A DNA stretch of 64,000 nt from Candidatus Pantoea varia (GTDB lineage Bacteria; Pseudomonadota; Gammaproteobacteria; Enterobacterales; Enterobacteriaceae): contig NZ_FOVG01000004.1 of assembly GCF_900115075.1 (NCBI RefSeq), positions 310,001 to 374,000 of the forward strand. The letters are read 5' to 3'. Positions within the stretch are counted from its first letter, which is position 1. The number at the start of each line of letters is the position of its first letter. Made by a program: the position numbers and the translations under genes. The notes under the pieces were generated by a model that worked only from the letters and a program-made list of their open reading frames with translations, was not told where the DNA came from and ran no database searches. This document shows, piece after piece, positions 49,390 to 58,448 of the stretch.

Positions 49390-50841
49390 TTATCTCAGTT
49401 GGCTCAGCGCCTCACGCATTCCGTGGGCGATGATATTTTGCAGGTGTTGGGTGACAGCCGCAGCCAGTCCGGGCTGCCGGGTTAAATCTTCACCCCAGTG
49501 TTGCGCGTCGCTGAGTACGCCGTTCACCAGCTGTTGCGGTGACAGCTGATCCGCATCAAGTGCTTTCCAGGCGTCAGCGTAGCGCTGTAGCCACTGCGGC
49601 TCATCCTGTAACGGCCAGCTCTTTCCGGCTGACTCGCCGCGATAAAAGGCGATTAGCGCGGCCAGCGCAAAGGTAATGTGTGTCGGCCACTCACCGGTTT
49701 GCTGATGCGCTGCAAGCAGTGACGTCAGCAGACGGGTGCGGAACTTGGTCATGCCATTGAGGGCAATCGACAGCAACGCATGACGAATAAACGGATTGCG
49801 AAAGCGGCGCTGAACCGCATCGGCAAAGGCGTGCAGTTCACCGGCAGGCAGATCGAGCGTCGGGATCACTTCGTGACGCAGCAGGTTGTCCACAAATCCG
49901 GCAATCGCCGGATCGGCCATCGCCTCCCCCACACTTTCAATACCGGCCAGAAACGCCACCGGCACCATCGCAGTGTGCGCGCCATTGAGAATGGCCACTT
50001 TCTGCGCTTTATAAGGCGCAATGTCATCCACATGCCGGACCTGCGGCGACAGCGCCACCAGCTTCAGTTCGCTGAACAGCGCCGACGGTCCCTGAATCAC
50101 AAACTGGTAATAGACTTCGCCCGCCACCAGAAAGCGATCTTCATAACCCAGTTCGCGTTGCAGTTGCTCGCTTTCCGCCGGGAAGCCGGTAACGATGCGA
50201 TCCACCAGGGTGTTGTAGAAGGCACAATGCTGATGAATCCAGGTTTTGAATTCTGACGGCAGATGCCAGTGATCGGCATAACGCAGCACCAGATCGCGCA
50301 GCGTGTCGCCGTTATGGTCAATCAGCTCACACGGCACCACCAGCCAGCCCCGGTCGCTGGCACCATTGAAGTGGGAATAGCGCGCCCACAGCAGCTGCGT
50401 CAGTTTGCCGGGGAAGCTGCTGGCGGGCTGATCGGTGAGCTGATCCGTACCAACAAAGGCGATACCCGCTTCGGTGGTGTTGGAGAAGACCATGCGCAGG
50501 TCAGGATTCCGGGCCAGCGCCATAAATTCACCAAACTGCTGCCAGGGCTGGATCTCACGGTTGAGGCTGCGGATCAGCCGGGTTTCGCTGACCTGCTCAC
50601 CCTGGTCGTTCAGTCCGCGGATCAGCGTGGTGTAGAGACCATCCTGCTGATTCAGGCTGTCGCTGACTTCACGGTTGCGCGGCCGCACCACCACGATCCC
50701 GGCATCGGTGCCCTGATGTTCATTCAGCCAGTCAATCTGCCAGTCAATAAAGGCGCGCAGGAAGTTACCTTCGCCGAACTGGATCACCCGGTCGCGATAG
50801 ACCGCGCCCGGAAAGTCGTGGCGGTTTAGCCTTTTCATCAT
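49390..50841 (-). CDS. uxaB: Tagaturonate reductase (altronate oxidoreductase)
   Basis: UxaB reduces D-tagaturonate to D-altronate with NADH. The 483-residue mannitol dehydrogenase-family protein starts [20 protein letters not shown], with the NAD-binding FGEGNFLRAFIDW at residues 23-35, and carries the catalytic-region motif GAHTAMVP later. Its first Met overlaps the uxaC stop by one base (TGATG). In E. coli uxaB is at a separate locus, so the three-gene hexuronate operon here is a different arrangement. Confidence 0.95.
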   Translation of the reverse strand: MMKRLNRHDFPGAVYRDRVIQFGEGNFLRAFIDWQIDWLNEHQGTDAGIVVVRPRNREVSDSLNQQDGLYTTLIRGLNDQGEQVSETRLIRSLNREIQPWQQFGEFMALARNPDLRMVFSNTTEAGIAFVGTDQLTDQPASSFPGKLTQLLWARYSHFNGASDRGWLVVPCELIDHNGDTLRDLVLRYADHWHLPSEFKTWIHQHCAFYNTLVDRIVTGFPAESEQLQRELGYEDRFLVAGEVYYQFVIQGPSALFSELKLVALSPQVRHVDDIAPYKAQKVAILNGAHTAMVPVAFLAGIESVGEAMADPAIAGFVDNLLRHEVIPTLDLPAGELHAFADAVQRRFRNPFIRHALLSIALNGMTKFRTRLLTSLLAAHQQTGEWPTHITFALAALIAFYRGESAGKSWPLQDEPQWLQRYADAWKALDADQLSPQQLVNGVLSDAQHWGEDLTRQPGLAAAVTQHLQNIIAHGMREALSQLR

Positions 50842-52256
50842 CAGGCTCCCAGCTCGATGCCGAAGTAATCGCGGGCATTGTTGAAGCAGATGTTCTGAAC
50901 CATCTGGCCTAACAGTGCTTCATCGGCTGGCGCTTCGCCCTGCTCTACCCAGCGGCCCATCATCTGGCACAGCAACCGGCGGAAATATTCGTGGCGGGTG
51001 TAAGAGAGGAAGCTGCGGCTGTCGGTCAGCATCCCGACGAAGCGGCTCAGCAGGCCAATCTGCGCCAGCTGGGTCATCTGACGCTGCATACCGTCCAGCT
51101 GATCGTTGAACCACCAGGCGGAACCGAACTGCATTTTGCCCGCCTGACCCTCTCCCTGGAAGTTACCCGCCATCGTCGCCAGCACTTCGTTGTCGCGCGG
51201 ATTCAGGCAGTAGAGGATGGTTTTCGGCAGCGCATTATTGAGATTCTGCGCGCCCAGCAGGCGTGCCAGCGGTTCTGCCAGTGGCTGGTCGTTGATGGAG
51301 TCGAAGCCCACATCCGGCCCCAGCAGTTGATACTGGCGCGGGTTGGTGTTGCGCAGTGCGCCAATGTGATACTGCTGCACCCAGCCACGGCGCGCATATT
51401 CGCTGCCCAGCCAGACCAGTACCGCCGTTTTGAACTGTGCCGTTTCCTGCGGATTTGGCGCGGCACCGCTGCGACGACGCGCCAGAATCGCATCCAGCGT
51501 GGCGTCATCCGCCTCGGCATAACAGACCACATCCAGCGCGTGATCCGAGACTTTACAGCCGTGCGCGGCGAAGTGATCCAGCCGCTGATGCAGGGCGCTG
51601 CGCAGATCGTCAAAACGCTGCACGCTGATGTCGGTCAGCTGCTCCAGCGTCTCGATCCACGGCAGAAAGGTTTCGGCTTCGATATTAAAGGCTTTATCCG
51701 GACGCCAGCTCGGCAGTACTTTGACGCTGAAGCTCGCATCATCTGCCAGCGCGCGGTGATGGCGCAGGTCATCCAGCGGGTCGTCCGTGGTGCCGACCAT
51801 CTTCACCTTCATCTGCTGCATGATGCCGCGTGTGGTGAAGCTATCCTGCGCCAGCAGTTCATTGCAGCGATGCCAGATGCTGTCGGCAGTTTTCTCAGAA
51901 AGCAGTGTGTCGGTGATGCCGAAAGGCCGGCGTAATTCCAGATGGGTCCAGTGATAGAGCGGATTGCCAATGGTATGCGGCACAGTGCGCGCCCAGGCGT
52001 CAAACTTTTCACGATCGCTGGCGTTGCCGGTACAAAATGCCTCAGCCACACCGTTGGCGCGCATTGCCCGCCACTTGTAGTGATCGCCCTTGAGCCAGAT
52101 GTCATAAAGATTGGCGAAGCGATAATTTTCGGCAATCTGCTGCGGGGGTAAGTGGCAGTGATAGTCGAAAATCGGCTGATCTTTCGCATAGTCGTGATAG
52201 AGACGTCGGGCGAATTCACTATCCAGCAAAAAATCCTCGGTCATGAAACGTGACAT
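50841..52256 (-). CDS. uxaC: Uronate (glucuronate/galacturonate) isomerase
   Basis: UxaC isomerises D-galacturonate to tagaturonate and D-glucuronate to fructuronate. The 471-residue amidohydrolase-fold enzyme has the metal motif FDYHCHL near residue 30, conserved WRAMRANGV and [10 protein letters not shown], and ends [14 protein letters not shown]. Length and sequence agree with E. coli UxaC. It has AGGA seven bases before the start. It is the first gene of uxaCBA, divergent from exuT across a 400-base regulatory region. Confidence 0.97.
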   Translation of the reverse strand: MSRFMTEDFLLDSEFARRLYHDYAKDQPIFDYHCHLPPQQIAENYRFANLYDIWLKGDHYKWRAMRANGVAEAFCTGNASDREKFDAWARTVPHTIGNPLYHWTHLELRRPFGITDTLLSEKTADSIWHRCNELLAQDSFTTRGIMQQMKVKMVGTTDDPLDDLRHHRALADDASFSVKVLPSWRPDKAFNIEAETFLPWIETLEQLTDISVQRFDDLRSALHQRLDHFAAHGCKVSDHALDVVCYAEADDATLDAILARRRSGAAPNPQETAQFKTAVLVWLGSEYARRGWVQQYHIGALRNTNPRQYQLLGPDVGFDSINDQPLAEPLARLLGAQNLNNALPKTILYCLNPRDNEVLATMAGNFQGEGQAGKMQFGSAWWFNDQLDGMQRQMTQLAQIGLLSRFVGMLTDSRSFLSYTRHEYFRRLLCQMMGRWVEQGEAPADEALLGQMVQNICFNNARDYFGIELGA

Positions 52257-52291
52257 ACAGGCTTCCTCATCTACTGAACCACTGATGGCTC

Positions 52292-52310
52292 AAAGTTATC
52301 ATACCAATTT
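52292..52310. promoter_or_regulatory. ExuR-type operator near uxaC
   Basis: AAAGTTATCATACCAATTT matches the ExuR/UxuR palindrome pattern (AAATTGGTATACCAATTT type) with mismatches in the left arm. It lies 36 bases upstream of the uxaC start. Confidence 0.7.
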
Positions 52311-52330
52311 TAGTCCGTTACGGATTTATT

Positions 52331-52346
52331 TGCGATCATGCTCACA
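52331..52346. promoter_or_regulatory. CRP-type site upstream of uxaC
   Basis: TGCGA-n6-TCACA differs from the CRP core TGTGA-n6-TCACA at one position. Its distance to uxaC suits activation. Confidence 0.65.
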
Positions 52347-52453
52347 TAAACGGCGGTACCAGACTGCCGTTATGGACGTTTTAGTCGCCCGTATCGCGCT
52401 AAATGGCTGTCATTACGCAGGTTTCCAGTATCCCACAGTGCAGAAAGGGTTTT

Positions 52454-52469
52454 TGTGATGGCTCTCAAC
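52454..52469. promoter_or_regulatory. Second, weaker CRP-type site, near the exuT-side operator
   Basis: TGTGA-n6-TCAAC has a perfect left half and two mismatches on the right. It lies just upstream of an ExuR-type operator. Confidence 0.45.
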
Positions 52470-52473
52470 TTTT

Positions 52474-52491
52474 AAAGTTGTATAACAAGTT
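52474..52491. promoter_or_regulatory. ExuR-type operator on the exuT side
   Basis: AAAGTTGTATAACAAGTT is an imperfect palindrome of the ExuR type, similar to the one before exuR (AAGTGGTATAACAACTT). Confidence 0.75.
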
Positions 52492-52656
52492 AGGCTCTCG
52501 CTCCATCATGAGGTCGTTAATGACTCAGATAATGGCAAGGTCAGAACAGGGTTGCTCAGACAGAACCTGCGGGCGTGAGCAGAGCTGCATCACGTGCTGT
52601 CCCGCTCCAGATAACAACAGCGGCAAGACCGCATACAGAACTGGAAGAGGTAGAGG

Positions 52657-53961
52657 ATGCGTAAGATCAAAGGGTTACGCTGGTACATGATTGGACTGGT
52701 GACGCTCGGTACGGTGTTAGGGTATCTGACCCGTAACACCATTGCCGTGGCGGCCCCGACATTGATGACAGAGCTGCATATCACCACGCAGCAGTACTCA
52801 TATATCATTGCGGCCTATTCAGCCTGCTACACGCTGATGCAGCCGGTGGCAGGTTATGTATTGGATCTGCTGGGTACCAAAGTCGGCTACGCGGTGTTTG
52901 CTGTACTGTGGGCGATCTTCTGTGCCGCTACCGCGATGGCAGGCAGCTGGGGCGGCCTTGCTCTGGCGCGTGGTGCCGTCGGTGCGGCTGAAGCGGCAAT
53001 GATCCCGGCTGGCCTGAAAGCGAGCAGTGAGTGGTTTCCGGCCAAAGAGCGTTCGGTCGCGGTAGGCTACTTTAACGTCGGTTCATCTATCGGTGCGATG
53101 CTGGCTCCGCCGCTGGTTGTCTGGGCTATCGTGGCGCACAGCTGGCAGCTGGCCTTTATCATGACCGGTGTGTTGAGCATGGCCTGGGCACTCTGCTGGC
53201 TGGTGTTTTACAAGCACCCGAAACAGCAGAAGAAGCTGAGCGATGAAGAGCGCGACTATATTATCTCCGGTCAGGAAGCGCAGCATCAGACTGGCAACAC
53301 CCGCAAAATGTCGGCCCTGCAGATTATCCGTAACCGCCAGTTCTGGGGTATTGCCCTGCCGCGTTTTCTGGCAGAACCGGCGTGGGGTACGTTCAACGCC
53401 TGGATTCCGCTGTTCATGTTTAAGGTTTACGGCTTCAATCTTAAAGAGATTGCGATGTTTGCCTGGATGCCGATGCTGTTCGCGGATTTCGGCTGCATCC
53501 TGGGGGGTTATCTGCCGCCGCTGTTTCAGCGCTGGTTCGGCGTTAACCTGATCGTCTCCCGTAAGATGGTGGTGACGATGGGTGCGGTGTTAATGATTGC
53601 GCCAGGCACCATCGGCCTGTTCACCAGCCCTTACGTTGCGATTGGTCTGCTGTGCATCGGCGGCTTTGCGCATCAGGCCCTTTCTGGTGCGCTCATCACC
53701 CTGTCGTCAGACGTTTTCGGCCGTAATGAAGTCGCGACGGCTAACGGCCTGACCGGCATGGCAGCCTGGACCGCCAGCACGATGTTTGCGCTGGTCGTCG
53801 GTGCACTGGCCGACACGCTGGGCTTCAGCCCGCTGTTTGCTGCCCTGGCGGTGTTCGATCTGCTGGGTGCCGTAGTGATCTGGACAGTCCTGAAAAATAA
53901 ACCGATTTCAGAGCTGGAAACGGACGCTGTGATTCCGCCAGCCAGCGCCGTACACAATTGA
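52657..53961 (+). CDS. exuT: Hexuronate transporter ExuT
   Basis: ExuT is an MFS permease importing galacturonate and glucuronate by proton symport. The 434-residue protein has 12 hydrophobic segments and opens [20 protein letters not shown]. The MFS loop region with [20 protein letters not shown] is characteristic of the anion:cation symporter family. GAGG precedes the start. It feeds the divergent uxaCBA pathway and is followed by its repressor gene exuR. Confidence 0.95.
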   Translation: MRKIKGLRWYMIGLVTLGTVLGYLTRNTIAVAAPTLMTELHITTQQYSYIIAAYSACYTLMQPVAGYVLDLLGTKVGYAVFAVLWAIFCAATAMAGSWGGLALARGAVGAAEAAMIPAGLKASSEWFPAKERSVAVGYFNVGSSIGAMLAPPLVVWAIVAHSWQLAFIMTGVLSMAWALCWLVFYKHPKQQKKLSDEERDYIISGQEAQHQTGNTRKMSALQIIRNRQFWGIALPRFLAEPAWGTFNAWIPLFMFKVYGFNLKEIAMFAWMPMLFADFGCILGGYLPPLFQRWFGVNLIVSRKMVVTMGAVLMIAPGTIGLFTSPYVAIGLLCIGGFAHQALSGALITLSSDVFGRNEVATANGLTGMAAWTASTMFALVVGALADTLGFSPLFAALAVFDLLGAVVIWTVLKNKPISELETDAVIPPASAVHN

Positions 53962-54005
53962 TCTGCCGGGCTGGCGCGAGCCAGCCCATTTCCTCGCACA
54001 GCCTG

Positions 54006-54022
54006 AAGTGGTATAACAACTT
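54006..54022 (+). promoter_or_regulatory. ExuR-type operator upstream of exuR
   Basis: AAGTGGTATAACAACTT lies 26 bases before the exuR start and resembles the operators near uxaC and exuT, suggesting autoregulation. Confidence 0.7.
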
Positions 54023-54047
54023 ATCTGTCTGCTACCAGGATTGTGCT

Positions 54048-54824
54048 ATGGACCTCACTGAATCCCGTCGACTCTATCAACAGCTGGCCAGCGAGCTGAA
54101 AAGCCGCATCGAAACCGGGATCTATCCGGTTGGTGAAAAACTGCCTGCTGAGCGCCTGATTGCCGAAGAGATGGAAGTGAGCCGCACTGTCGTCCGCGAA
54201 GCGATCATCATGCTGGAAGTGGAAGGCTATGTTGAGGTCCGTAAAGGATCCGGCATTCACGTCATAGCCAGCCAGCAGCAGAACCGTATCGCCCCGACCA
54301 GCAGTCAGCTTGAGTTCGCGACGTTTGGCCCGTTTGAATTACTGCAGGCGCGCCAGTTGATTGAGAGTAATGTGGCGGAGTTCGCAGCAACTCAGGTCAC
54401 GCGTCAGGACATCATCGACCTGATGGCGATTCAGGAAAAAGCCCGTCAGGAGGATCACTTCCGCGACTCCGAATGGGACATGCAATTTCATGTGCGCATC
54501 GCACAATCCACCCAGAACAGTGCCTTAGCCGCCATCGTTGAAAAAATGTGGCTGCACCGCCTGCACAATCCTTACTGGCTCAAACTTCACGAACACATCG
54601 ACCAGCGCAGCATTCTCAGCTGGTGCGACGACCACGATCAGATTCTCAAAGCGCTGATGCGCAAAGATCCCGCCGCCAGCAAACTGGCGATGTGGCAACA
54701 TCTGGAAAATACTAAACAGATGCTGTTTAACGCAACGGCGGATGATTTTGAATTTAACGTGGACCGCTACATGTTTGGTGAGAATCCGGTCATCCTGCCT
54801 GATGGGTCCAATAACGCCCGCTAA
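54048..54824 (+). CDS. exuR: ExuR, GntR-family repressor of hexuronate genes
   Basis: ExuR represses the exu/uxa regulon until galacturonate or glucuronate derivatives bind. The 258-residue protein, the same length as E. coli ExuR, has a winged helix-turn-helix at about residues 10-75 ([20 protein letters not shown]) and a FadR-type FCD ligand-binding domain after residue 95. The start at 54048 is chosen over a frame extending into exuT because [14 protein letters not shown] matches the family. Confidence 0.96.
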   Translation: MDLTESRRLYQQLASELKSRIETGIYPVGEKLPAERLIAEEMEVSRTVVREAIIMLEVEGYVEVRKGSGIHVIASQQQNRIAPTSSQLEFATFGPFELLQARQLIESNVAEFAATQVTRQDIIDLMAIQEKARQEDHFRDSEWDMQFHVRIAQSTQNSALAAIVEKMWLHRLHNPYWLKLHEHIDQRSILSWCDDHDQILKALMRKDPAASKLAMWQHLENTKQMLFNATADDFEFNVDRYMFGENPVILPDGSNNAR

Positions 54825-55148
54825 AATTGCCTGAAAAACCCCTGAAAGGGTCAGTTAGTCTGCAATAGTGTCAGGTCATGTAAAGCTCCTTTTTACAGAC
54901 CGTTTCACAAGGTAAAACTCCTGTTCGCAAGAGAGTTTTCCTGTCTCAGACAGGCGATTTTTGTTACAGTTATCGCCCTTTTATTACCCTTTGCGACAGG
55001 GGATTATAAAGTCGCTGATTTAACAATCAATTCTGGAAGGATCCGGAAAACCCCGCCCAGGCTGCGCTCCTAAAATTTATAACGAAATGCCGGTCTGCGT
55101 TTAAGTCCCTGTGGGACATGTTTAACAATGATGTTCAGGAATGAATTG
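54825..55148. other. exuR-yqjA intergenic region
   Basis: These 324 bases hold no gene. A hairpin cctgtc / gacagg (54940-54954) followed by a short T-rich tail may end exuR transcription, and a second small stem gtccc / gggac lies near 55106. The yqjA promoter must lie here; no clear -35/-10 pair or CpxR box could be fixed by eye. Confidence 0.6.
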
Positions 55149-55823
55149 ATGGATATTTTGCAATCGTTGCTGCATGCCCTGTGGCAGCAGGACTACGAAA
55201 CCCTCTCCGATCCCACGCTGGTATGGGCCATTTACGGCGTGCTGTTTATGATTTTGTTTTTAGAAAATGGCCTTCTTCCCGCCGCATTTCTGCCGGGTGA
55301 CAGTCTGCTGATTCTGGTCGGCGTACTGATTGCCAAAGGCGCCATGAGTTTCCCGATAACGATTCTGGTTTTGACCACCGGCGCCAGTCTTGGCTGCTGG
55401 GTGAGCTACATACAGGGCCGCTGGCTGGGTAACACGCCCACGGTACAGAAATGGCTCTCCCACCTTCCCGCCCAGTATCATCTGCGCGCGCACAGCATGT
55501 TCCACCGTCACGGCTTATCTGCCCTGCTGATCGGTCGCTTTATCGCGTTTGTGCGAACGCTGCTGCCGACCATCGCCGGATTGTCTGGCCTCAGCAATGC
55601 CCGCTTTCAGTTCTTCAACTGGGTCAGTGCGTTCCTGTGGGTCGTGATTCTGACCGTGATCGGCTTCGCGCTGGGTAAAACCCCGATTTTCCGTCGTTAC
55701 GAAGATGAGATGATGTTCTTCCTGATGATGCTGCCGCTGGCACTGCTGGTGTTTGGTCTGGTGGGATCGCTGGTGGTGATATGGCGTAAGCGACAGGCGA
55801 ATCAAAACGGGAAAGCCGAGTAA
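55149..55823 (+). CDS. yqjA: YqjA, DedA family inner-membrane protein
   Basis: DedA proteins support proton-motive-force maintenance and envelope lipid transport; E. coli YqjA is needed for growth at alkaline pH and with YghB for cell division. The 224-residue protein has several hydrophobic segments and the acidic motif [17 protein letters not shown], plus the basic motif [19 protein letters not shown]. The start at 55149 ([12 protein letters not shown]) matches the family better than 55128. It overlaps mzrA by one base (TAATG). Confidence 0.94.
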   Translation: MDILQSLLHALWQQDYETLSDPTLVWAIYGVLFMILFLENGLLPAAFLPGDSLLILVGVLIAKGAMSFPITILVLTTGASLGCWVSYIQGRWLGNTPTVQKWLSHLPAQYHLRAHSMFHRHGLSALLIGRFIAFVRTLLPTIAGLSGLSNARFQFFNWVSAFLWVVILTVIGFALGKTPIFRRYEDEMMFFLMMLPLALLVFGLVGSLVVIWRKRQANQNGKAE

Positions 55824-56170
55824 TGAAATTACTGCAGGCAATTCCTAAACGGTGGTTACCGTGGTTGATAGCTGGCGCGCTGGTGCTGGTCGCGGTTTGC
55901 GCGATCCCGCCGCTGATGAAACACGAAACGGTAGTTCAGATTCGTGTTTCCCATGCTGGCGCAACGCTGCCCGATGGTTTTTATCTTTATCAGCAATTAA
56001 GCGCGCAGGGTATTCGTATCAAAAGCATTACCCCTGCGGGTGATGCACTGATCATCCATTTTGACAGCGAAGAGCAGAGTCTGGCTGCCCAGAAGGTGTT
56101 ACGCCGCCTGCTGCCACAGGGCTTTATTGTGGCGCAGCACGATCACTCTCAGCACCTCTCACTGGCGTAA
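55823..56170 (+). CDS. mzrA: MzrA, EnvZ/OmpR modulator
   Basis: MzrA is a small inner-membrane protein that binds EnvZ and links the Cpx and EnvZ/OmpR stress systems. The 115-residue protein has a basic N-terminus and one transmembrane helix (about 13-30, [20 protein letters not shown]), then a periplasmic domain with [11 protein letters not shown] and [17 protein letters not shown]. It diverges from E. coli in sequence but keeps size, topology and position after yqjA, with which it is translationally coupled. Confidence 0.85.
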   Translation: MKLLQAIPKRWLPWLIAGALVLVAVCAIPPLMKHETVVQIRVSHAGATLPDGFYLYQQLSAQGIRIKSITPAGDALIIHFDSEEQSLAAQKVLRRLLPQGFIVAQHDHSQHLSLA

Positions 56171-56189
56171 TCTCCCGATTCCCTCTCTT

Positions 56190-56223
56190 TTAAGACCGCT
56201 GCGGGTGGGTGTGGCGGTCTTAA
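56190..56223 (+). terminator. Ten-base stem after mzrA
   Basis: Perfect arms ttaagaccgc and gcggtcttaa around a G-rich loop. There is no T run, so this is a stable mRNA-end or processing structure at least as plausibly as a terminator. Confidence 0.5.
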
Positions 56224-56361
56224 AGGCGCTCTATCTCCCGGTCTTCTTTGAACTTTTTACTTTGGGTGTCTATGCTTAACCCAGAGTCGATTCTCAGCAC
56301 CCGCAGGCATAAGATTCAGCGAGTGATGACGAGTCAGGTCGCAATGGAAGGTTCAGGACCG

Positions 56362-56736
56362 ATGAAATATCAAGTATTACTGGGAGTCGCGCTGTTTTCG
56401 CTGTCGGGTTCGCTGCTGGCAGCAGAATCGCTGTGTGAACAGAAAGAGCAGGATATTCAGCGTGAAATCGGGATGGCGCAGAAGCATAACAACGAGCGCC
56501 GGGTTAATGGTCTGGAGCGTGCGCTGACCGAAGTCCGGGCAGATTGCAGCGATAAAAAGCTTGAGGCCGCCCATCTGGAAAGAATTAACGCTCAAAAGCA
56601 GAAAGTTGCAGAGCGTGAGCACGCACTCAGGGAAGAGCGTGAAGAGGGCCATGACAAGGACAAGATTGCTAAGCGACAGGAAAAACTGGATGAAGCACGC
56701 CGGGAGCTGAAAAAGCTACAGGCGGAGCCCTATTAA
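56362..56736 (+). CDS. yqjC: YqjC, periplasmic coiled-coil protein (DUF1090)
   Basis: This 124-residue protein has a signal peptide (MKYQVLLGVALFSLSGSLLA) and a highly charged coiled coil thereafter, with two Cys (SLCEQKEQDI and ADCSDKK). It is colinear with E. coli YqjC, of unknown function. The start at 56362 matches the family; frames extending to 56248 or 56344 are rejected. It starts the yqjC-yqjD-yqjE-yqjK run. Confidence 0.92.
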   Translation: MKYQVLLGVALFSLSGSLLAAESLCEQKEQDIQREIGMAQKHNNERRVNGLERALTEVRADCSDKKLEAAHLERINAQKQKVAEREHALREEREEGHDKDKIAKRQEKLDEARRELKKLQAEPY

Positions 56737-56771
56737 TCGGAATTAACCAACTGATGTTAAAGGAGTATTTT

Positions 56772-57077
56772 ATGTCTAAAGACACATCATCGGAACATTT
56801 GCGTGCTGAACTGAAAAACCTGGCTGATACCCTGGAAGAAGTGCTGAGCAGCAGCACTGAAAAATCTAAAGGTGAGCTGGATAAACTTCGCAGTAAAGCG
56901 CGTGATGCGCTGGATAGCTCACGTGAACGTCTGGGCGAATCAAGCGAGCGCATCGCTGCGACCACCCGCGAAGCGGCACAGAAAGCCGAAGGCTACGTGC
57001 GTGAAAATCCATGGCATGGTGTGGGCATCGGTGCAGCGATTGGCGTCGCACTGGGCATGCTCATCTCGCGTCGATAA
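56772..57077 (+). CDS. yqjD: YqjD, DUF883 ribosome-associated membrane protein
   Basis: The 101-residue protein has an amphipathic, charged N-terminal helical part and one C-terminal transmembrane helix with Gly motifs (GVGIGAAIGVALGMLI) ending in the basic SRR. E. coli YqjD is a stationary-phase protein that tethers ribosomes to the membrane; this protein has the same length. AGGAG precedes the start at 56772. It is followed after two bases by yqjE. Confidence 0.95.
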   Translation: MSKDTSSEHLRAELKNLADTLEEVLSSSTEKSKGELDKLRSKARDALDSSRERLGESSERIAATTREAAQKAEGYVRENPWHGVGIGAAIGVALGMLISRR

Positions 57078-57079
57078 CT

Positions 57080-57475
57080 ATGGCAGACTCACAGCATAAC
57101 CACGGCCCGGCTAAAGGGGTCATTAACATCGGCCAGCGCATTGTGACCACGCTGGTTGGCATGGTCGAGACGCGCGTTCGTCTGGCAGTGGTGGAACTGG
57201 AGCACGAGAAAGCTAACCTGATTCAGCTGCTGTTGATGGTTGGCCTGACAATGCTGTTCACTGCATTTGGTCTGATGAGCCTGATGGTTCTGATTATCTG
57301 GGCAGTGGATGCGCAGTATCGTCTGATGGCCATTGGCATCACGACCGGCACACTGCTGCTGCTGGCGGTTATTTTAGGGCTCTGGACGCTGCGCAAATCA
57401 CGTCAGTCCACGCTGTTGCGCCACACGCGCAAAGAGCTGGAAACAGACCGTAATTTGCTTGAGGACCAGCGCTGA
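57080..57475 (+). CDS. yqjE: YqjE, membrane protein (phage holin superfamily III-like)
   Basis: The 131-residue protein has two transmembrane helices (about residues 47-75 and 78-103) between a polar N-terminus (MADSQHNHGPAKGVINIGQR) and a basic C-terminal helix. It corresponds to E. coli YqjE, of unknown function but linked with YqjD in membrane-ribosome association. It lies two bases after yqjD and overlaps yqjK by one base. The frame opening at 57011 inside yqjD is rejected. Confidence 0.92.
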   Translation: MADSQHNHGPAKGVINIGQRIVTTLVGMVETRVRLAVVELEHEKANLIQLLLMVGLTMLFTAFGLMSLMVLIIWAVDAQYRLMAIGITTGTLLLLAVILGLWTLRKSRQSTLLRHTRKELETDRNLLEDQR

Positions 57476-57759
57476 TGAGCCGCCGCGAGCGTGAAGAACG
57501 CATCCATGAACTGCTTAAGCATGTGCAGCAGCAGCGGCTGGATTTAAGTGCTGCGCGGCGTGACTGGCTGGATGGCACCGCCCATTACGATCGCGGCTGG
57601 TTTACTTTCCTCAGCTTACGTCGCTATCTGGCTATTGGCAGCAGCGCGCTGGCTATCTACTCAGTTCGCAGTCCCAACATGCTGTTACGCTGGGCAAAAC
57701 GGGGATTCAGCGCCTGGAGTACCTGGCGCATGATTAAGTCCGCATTGCCTCCGCGTTAA
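57475..57759 (+). CDS. yqjK: YqjK, small membrane-associated protein
   Basis: This 94-residue protein opens with a very charged segment (MSRREREERIHELLKHVQQQ), then a hydrophobic middle (YLAIGSSALAIYS) and a basic C-terminus. It is homologous to E. coli YqjK by position and pattern. It starts with TGATG overlap to yqjE and ends the operon before a terminator. Confidence 0.88.
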   Translation: MSRREREERIHELLKHVQQQRLDLSAARRDWLDGTAHYDRGWFTFLSLRRYLAIGSSALAIYSVRSPNMLLRWAKRGFSAWSTWRMIKSALPPR

Positions 57760-57767
57760 TTCTGCTC

Positions 57768-57796
57768 AAAGCCGGTCCTGAAAAGGCCGGCTTTTC
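57768..57796 (+). terminator. Terminator of the yqjCDEK operon
   Basis: The stem aaagccgg / ccggcttt around tcctgaaaagg is followed by TT-rich sequence. Confidence 0.85.
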
Positions 57797-57961
57797 TTCA
57801 TCAGATTTTCTGAAAAACACTGACAGTATATCTCGCTTACAACCTTTCCCCTCCGCGACTATCATCTCCAGCCATCAACCCAATGAACGCAGTACTGCTT
57901 TCAGCGGGCATAAACCTTGCGGGCAGCTTGCCCTGCATCCCTGATAGCGCTGGAGTAAATG

Positions 57962-58357
57962 ATGAAAAAATTCGAAGACGTTGGTTTGTTAGTGGCTCGC
58001 ATCCTGATGCCAATCCTGTTCATTACGGCCGGCTGGGGCAAAATTACCGGTTATGCCGGTACTCAGCAATATATGGAAGCGATGGGCGTCCCGGGCTTTA
58101 TGCTGCCGCTGGTTATCCTGCTGGAGTTTGGCGGTGGTCTGGCGATTCTGTTCGGTTTCCTGACCCGTTTCACTGCCCTGTTCACTGCAGGCTTCACCAT
58201 CCTGACCGCGTTTCTGTTTCACAGTAACTTTGCCGAAGGCGTGAACCAACTGATGTTCATGAAGAACCTCTCTATCGCGGGTGGTTTCCTGGTGTTAGGT
58301 CTGGTGGGTCCAGGCGCATACAGCATTGATCGCCTGATCAGCAAAAGAAAATCATAG
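57962..58357 (+). CDS. yqjF: YqjF, DoxX family membrane protein
   Basis: The 131-residue protein has four transmembrane helices and is closely similar to E. coli YqjF throughout (MPILFITAGWGKITGYAGTQ). DoxX proteins act in quinone or thiosulfate redox contexts in some organisms; YqjF itself is uncharacterised. GGAG lies six bases before the ATG at 57962, so that is preferred over the overlapping ATG at 57959. It precedes yqjG, an enzyme that reduces glutathionyl-hydroquinones, so a shared quinone-related role is plausible but unproved. Confidence 0.93.
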   Translation: MKKFEDVGLLVARILMPILFITAGWGKITGYAGTQQYMEAMGVPGFMLPLVILLEFGGGLAILFGFLTRFTALFTAGFTILTAFLFHSNFAEGVNQLMFMKNLSIAGGFLVLGLVGPGAYSIDRLISKRKS

Positions 58358-58405
58358 ACGATTGCGCGCTAATCTCACATAAAGCGTAATGCCACATATA
58401 CTTAG

Positions 58406-58434
58406 CAGGGCGGGGACATTTCCCCGCCCTGTTT
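58406..58434 (+). terminator. Hairpin between yqjF and yqjG
   Basis: The arms cagggcgggga and tccccgccctg with a four-base loop are followed by TTT. The stem is strong, so read-through into yqjG should be limited. Confidence 0.8.
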
Positions 58435-58448
58435 GCATTGGAGCCATT

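Larger units (their letters stand above)
52257..52656. other. uxaC-exuT divergent regulatory region
   Basis: This 400-base gap contains no credible gene. It holds two ExuR-type operators and two CRP-type sites (listed separately), plus an inverted repeat aacggc / gccgtt near 52348-52372. The layout lets ExuR and CRP control uxaCBA and exuT from one region. Confidence 0.8.

Noticed and set aside
54825-55148. A CpxR box upstream of yqjA
   Set aside because: GTAAA words are present near 54886 and 54912, but their spacing and orientation do not fit the direct-repeat CpxR consensus.
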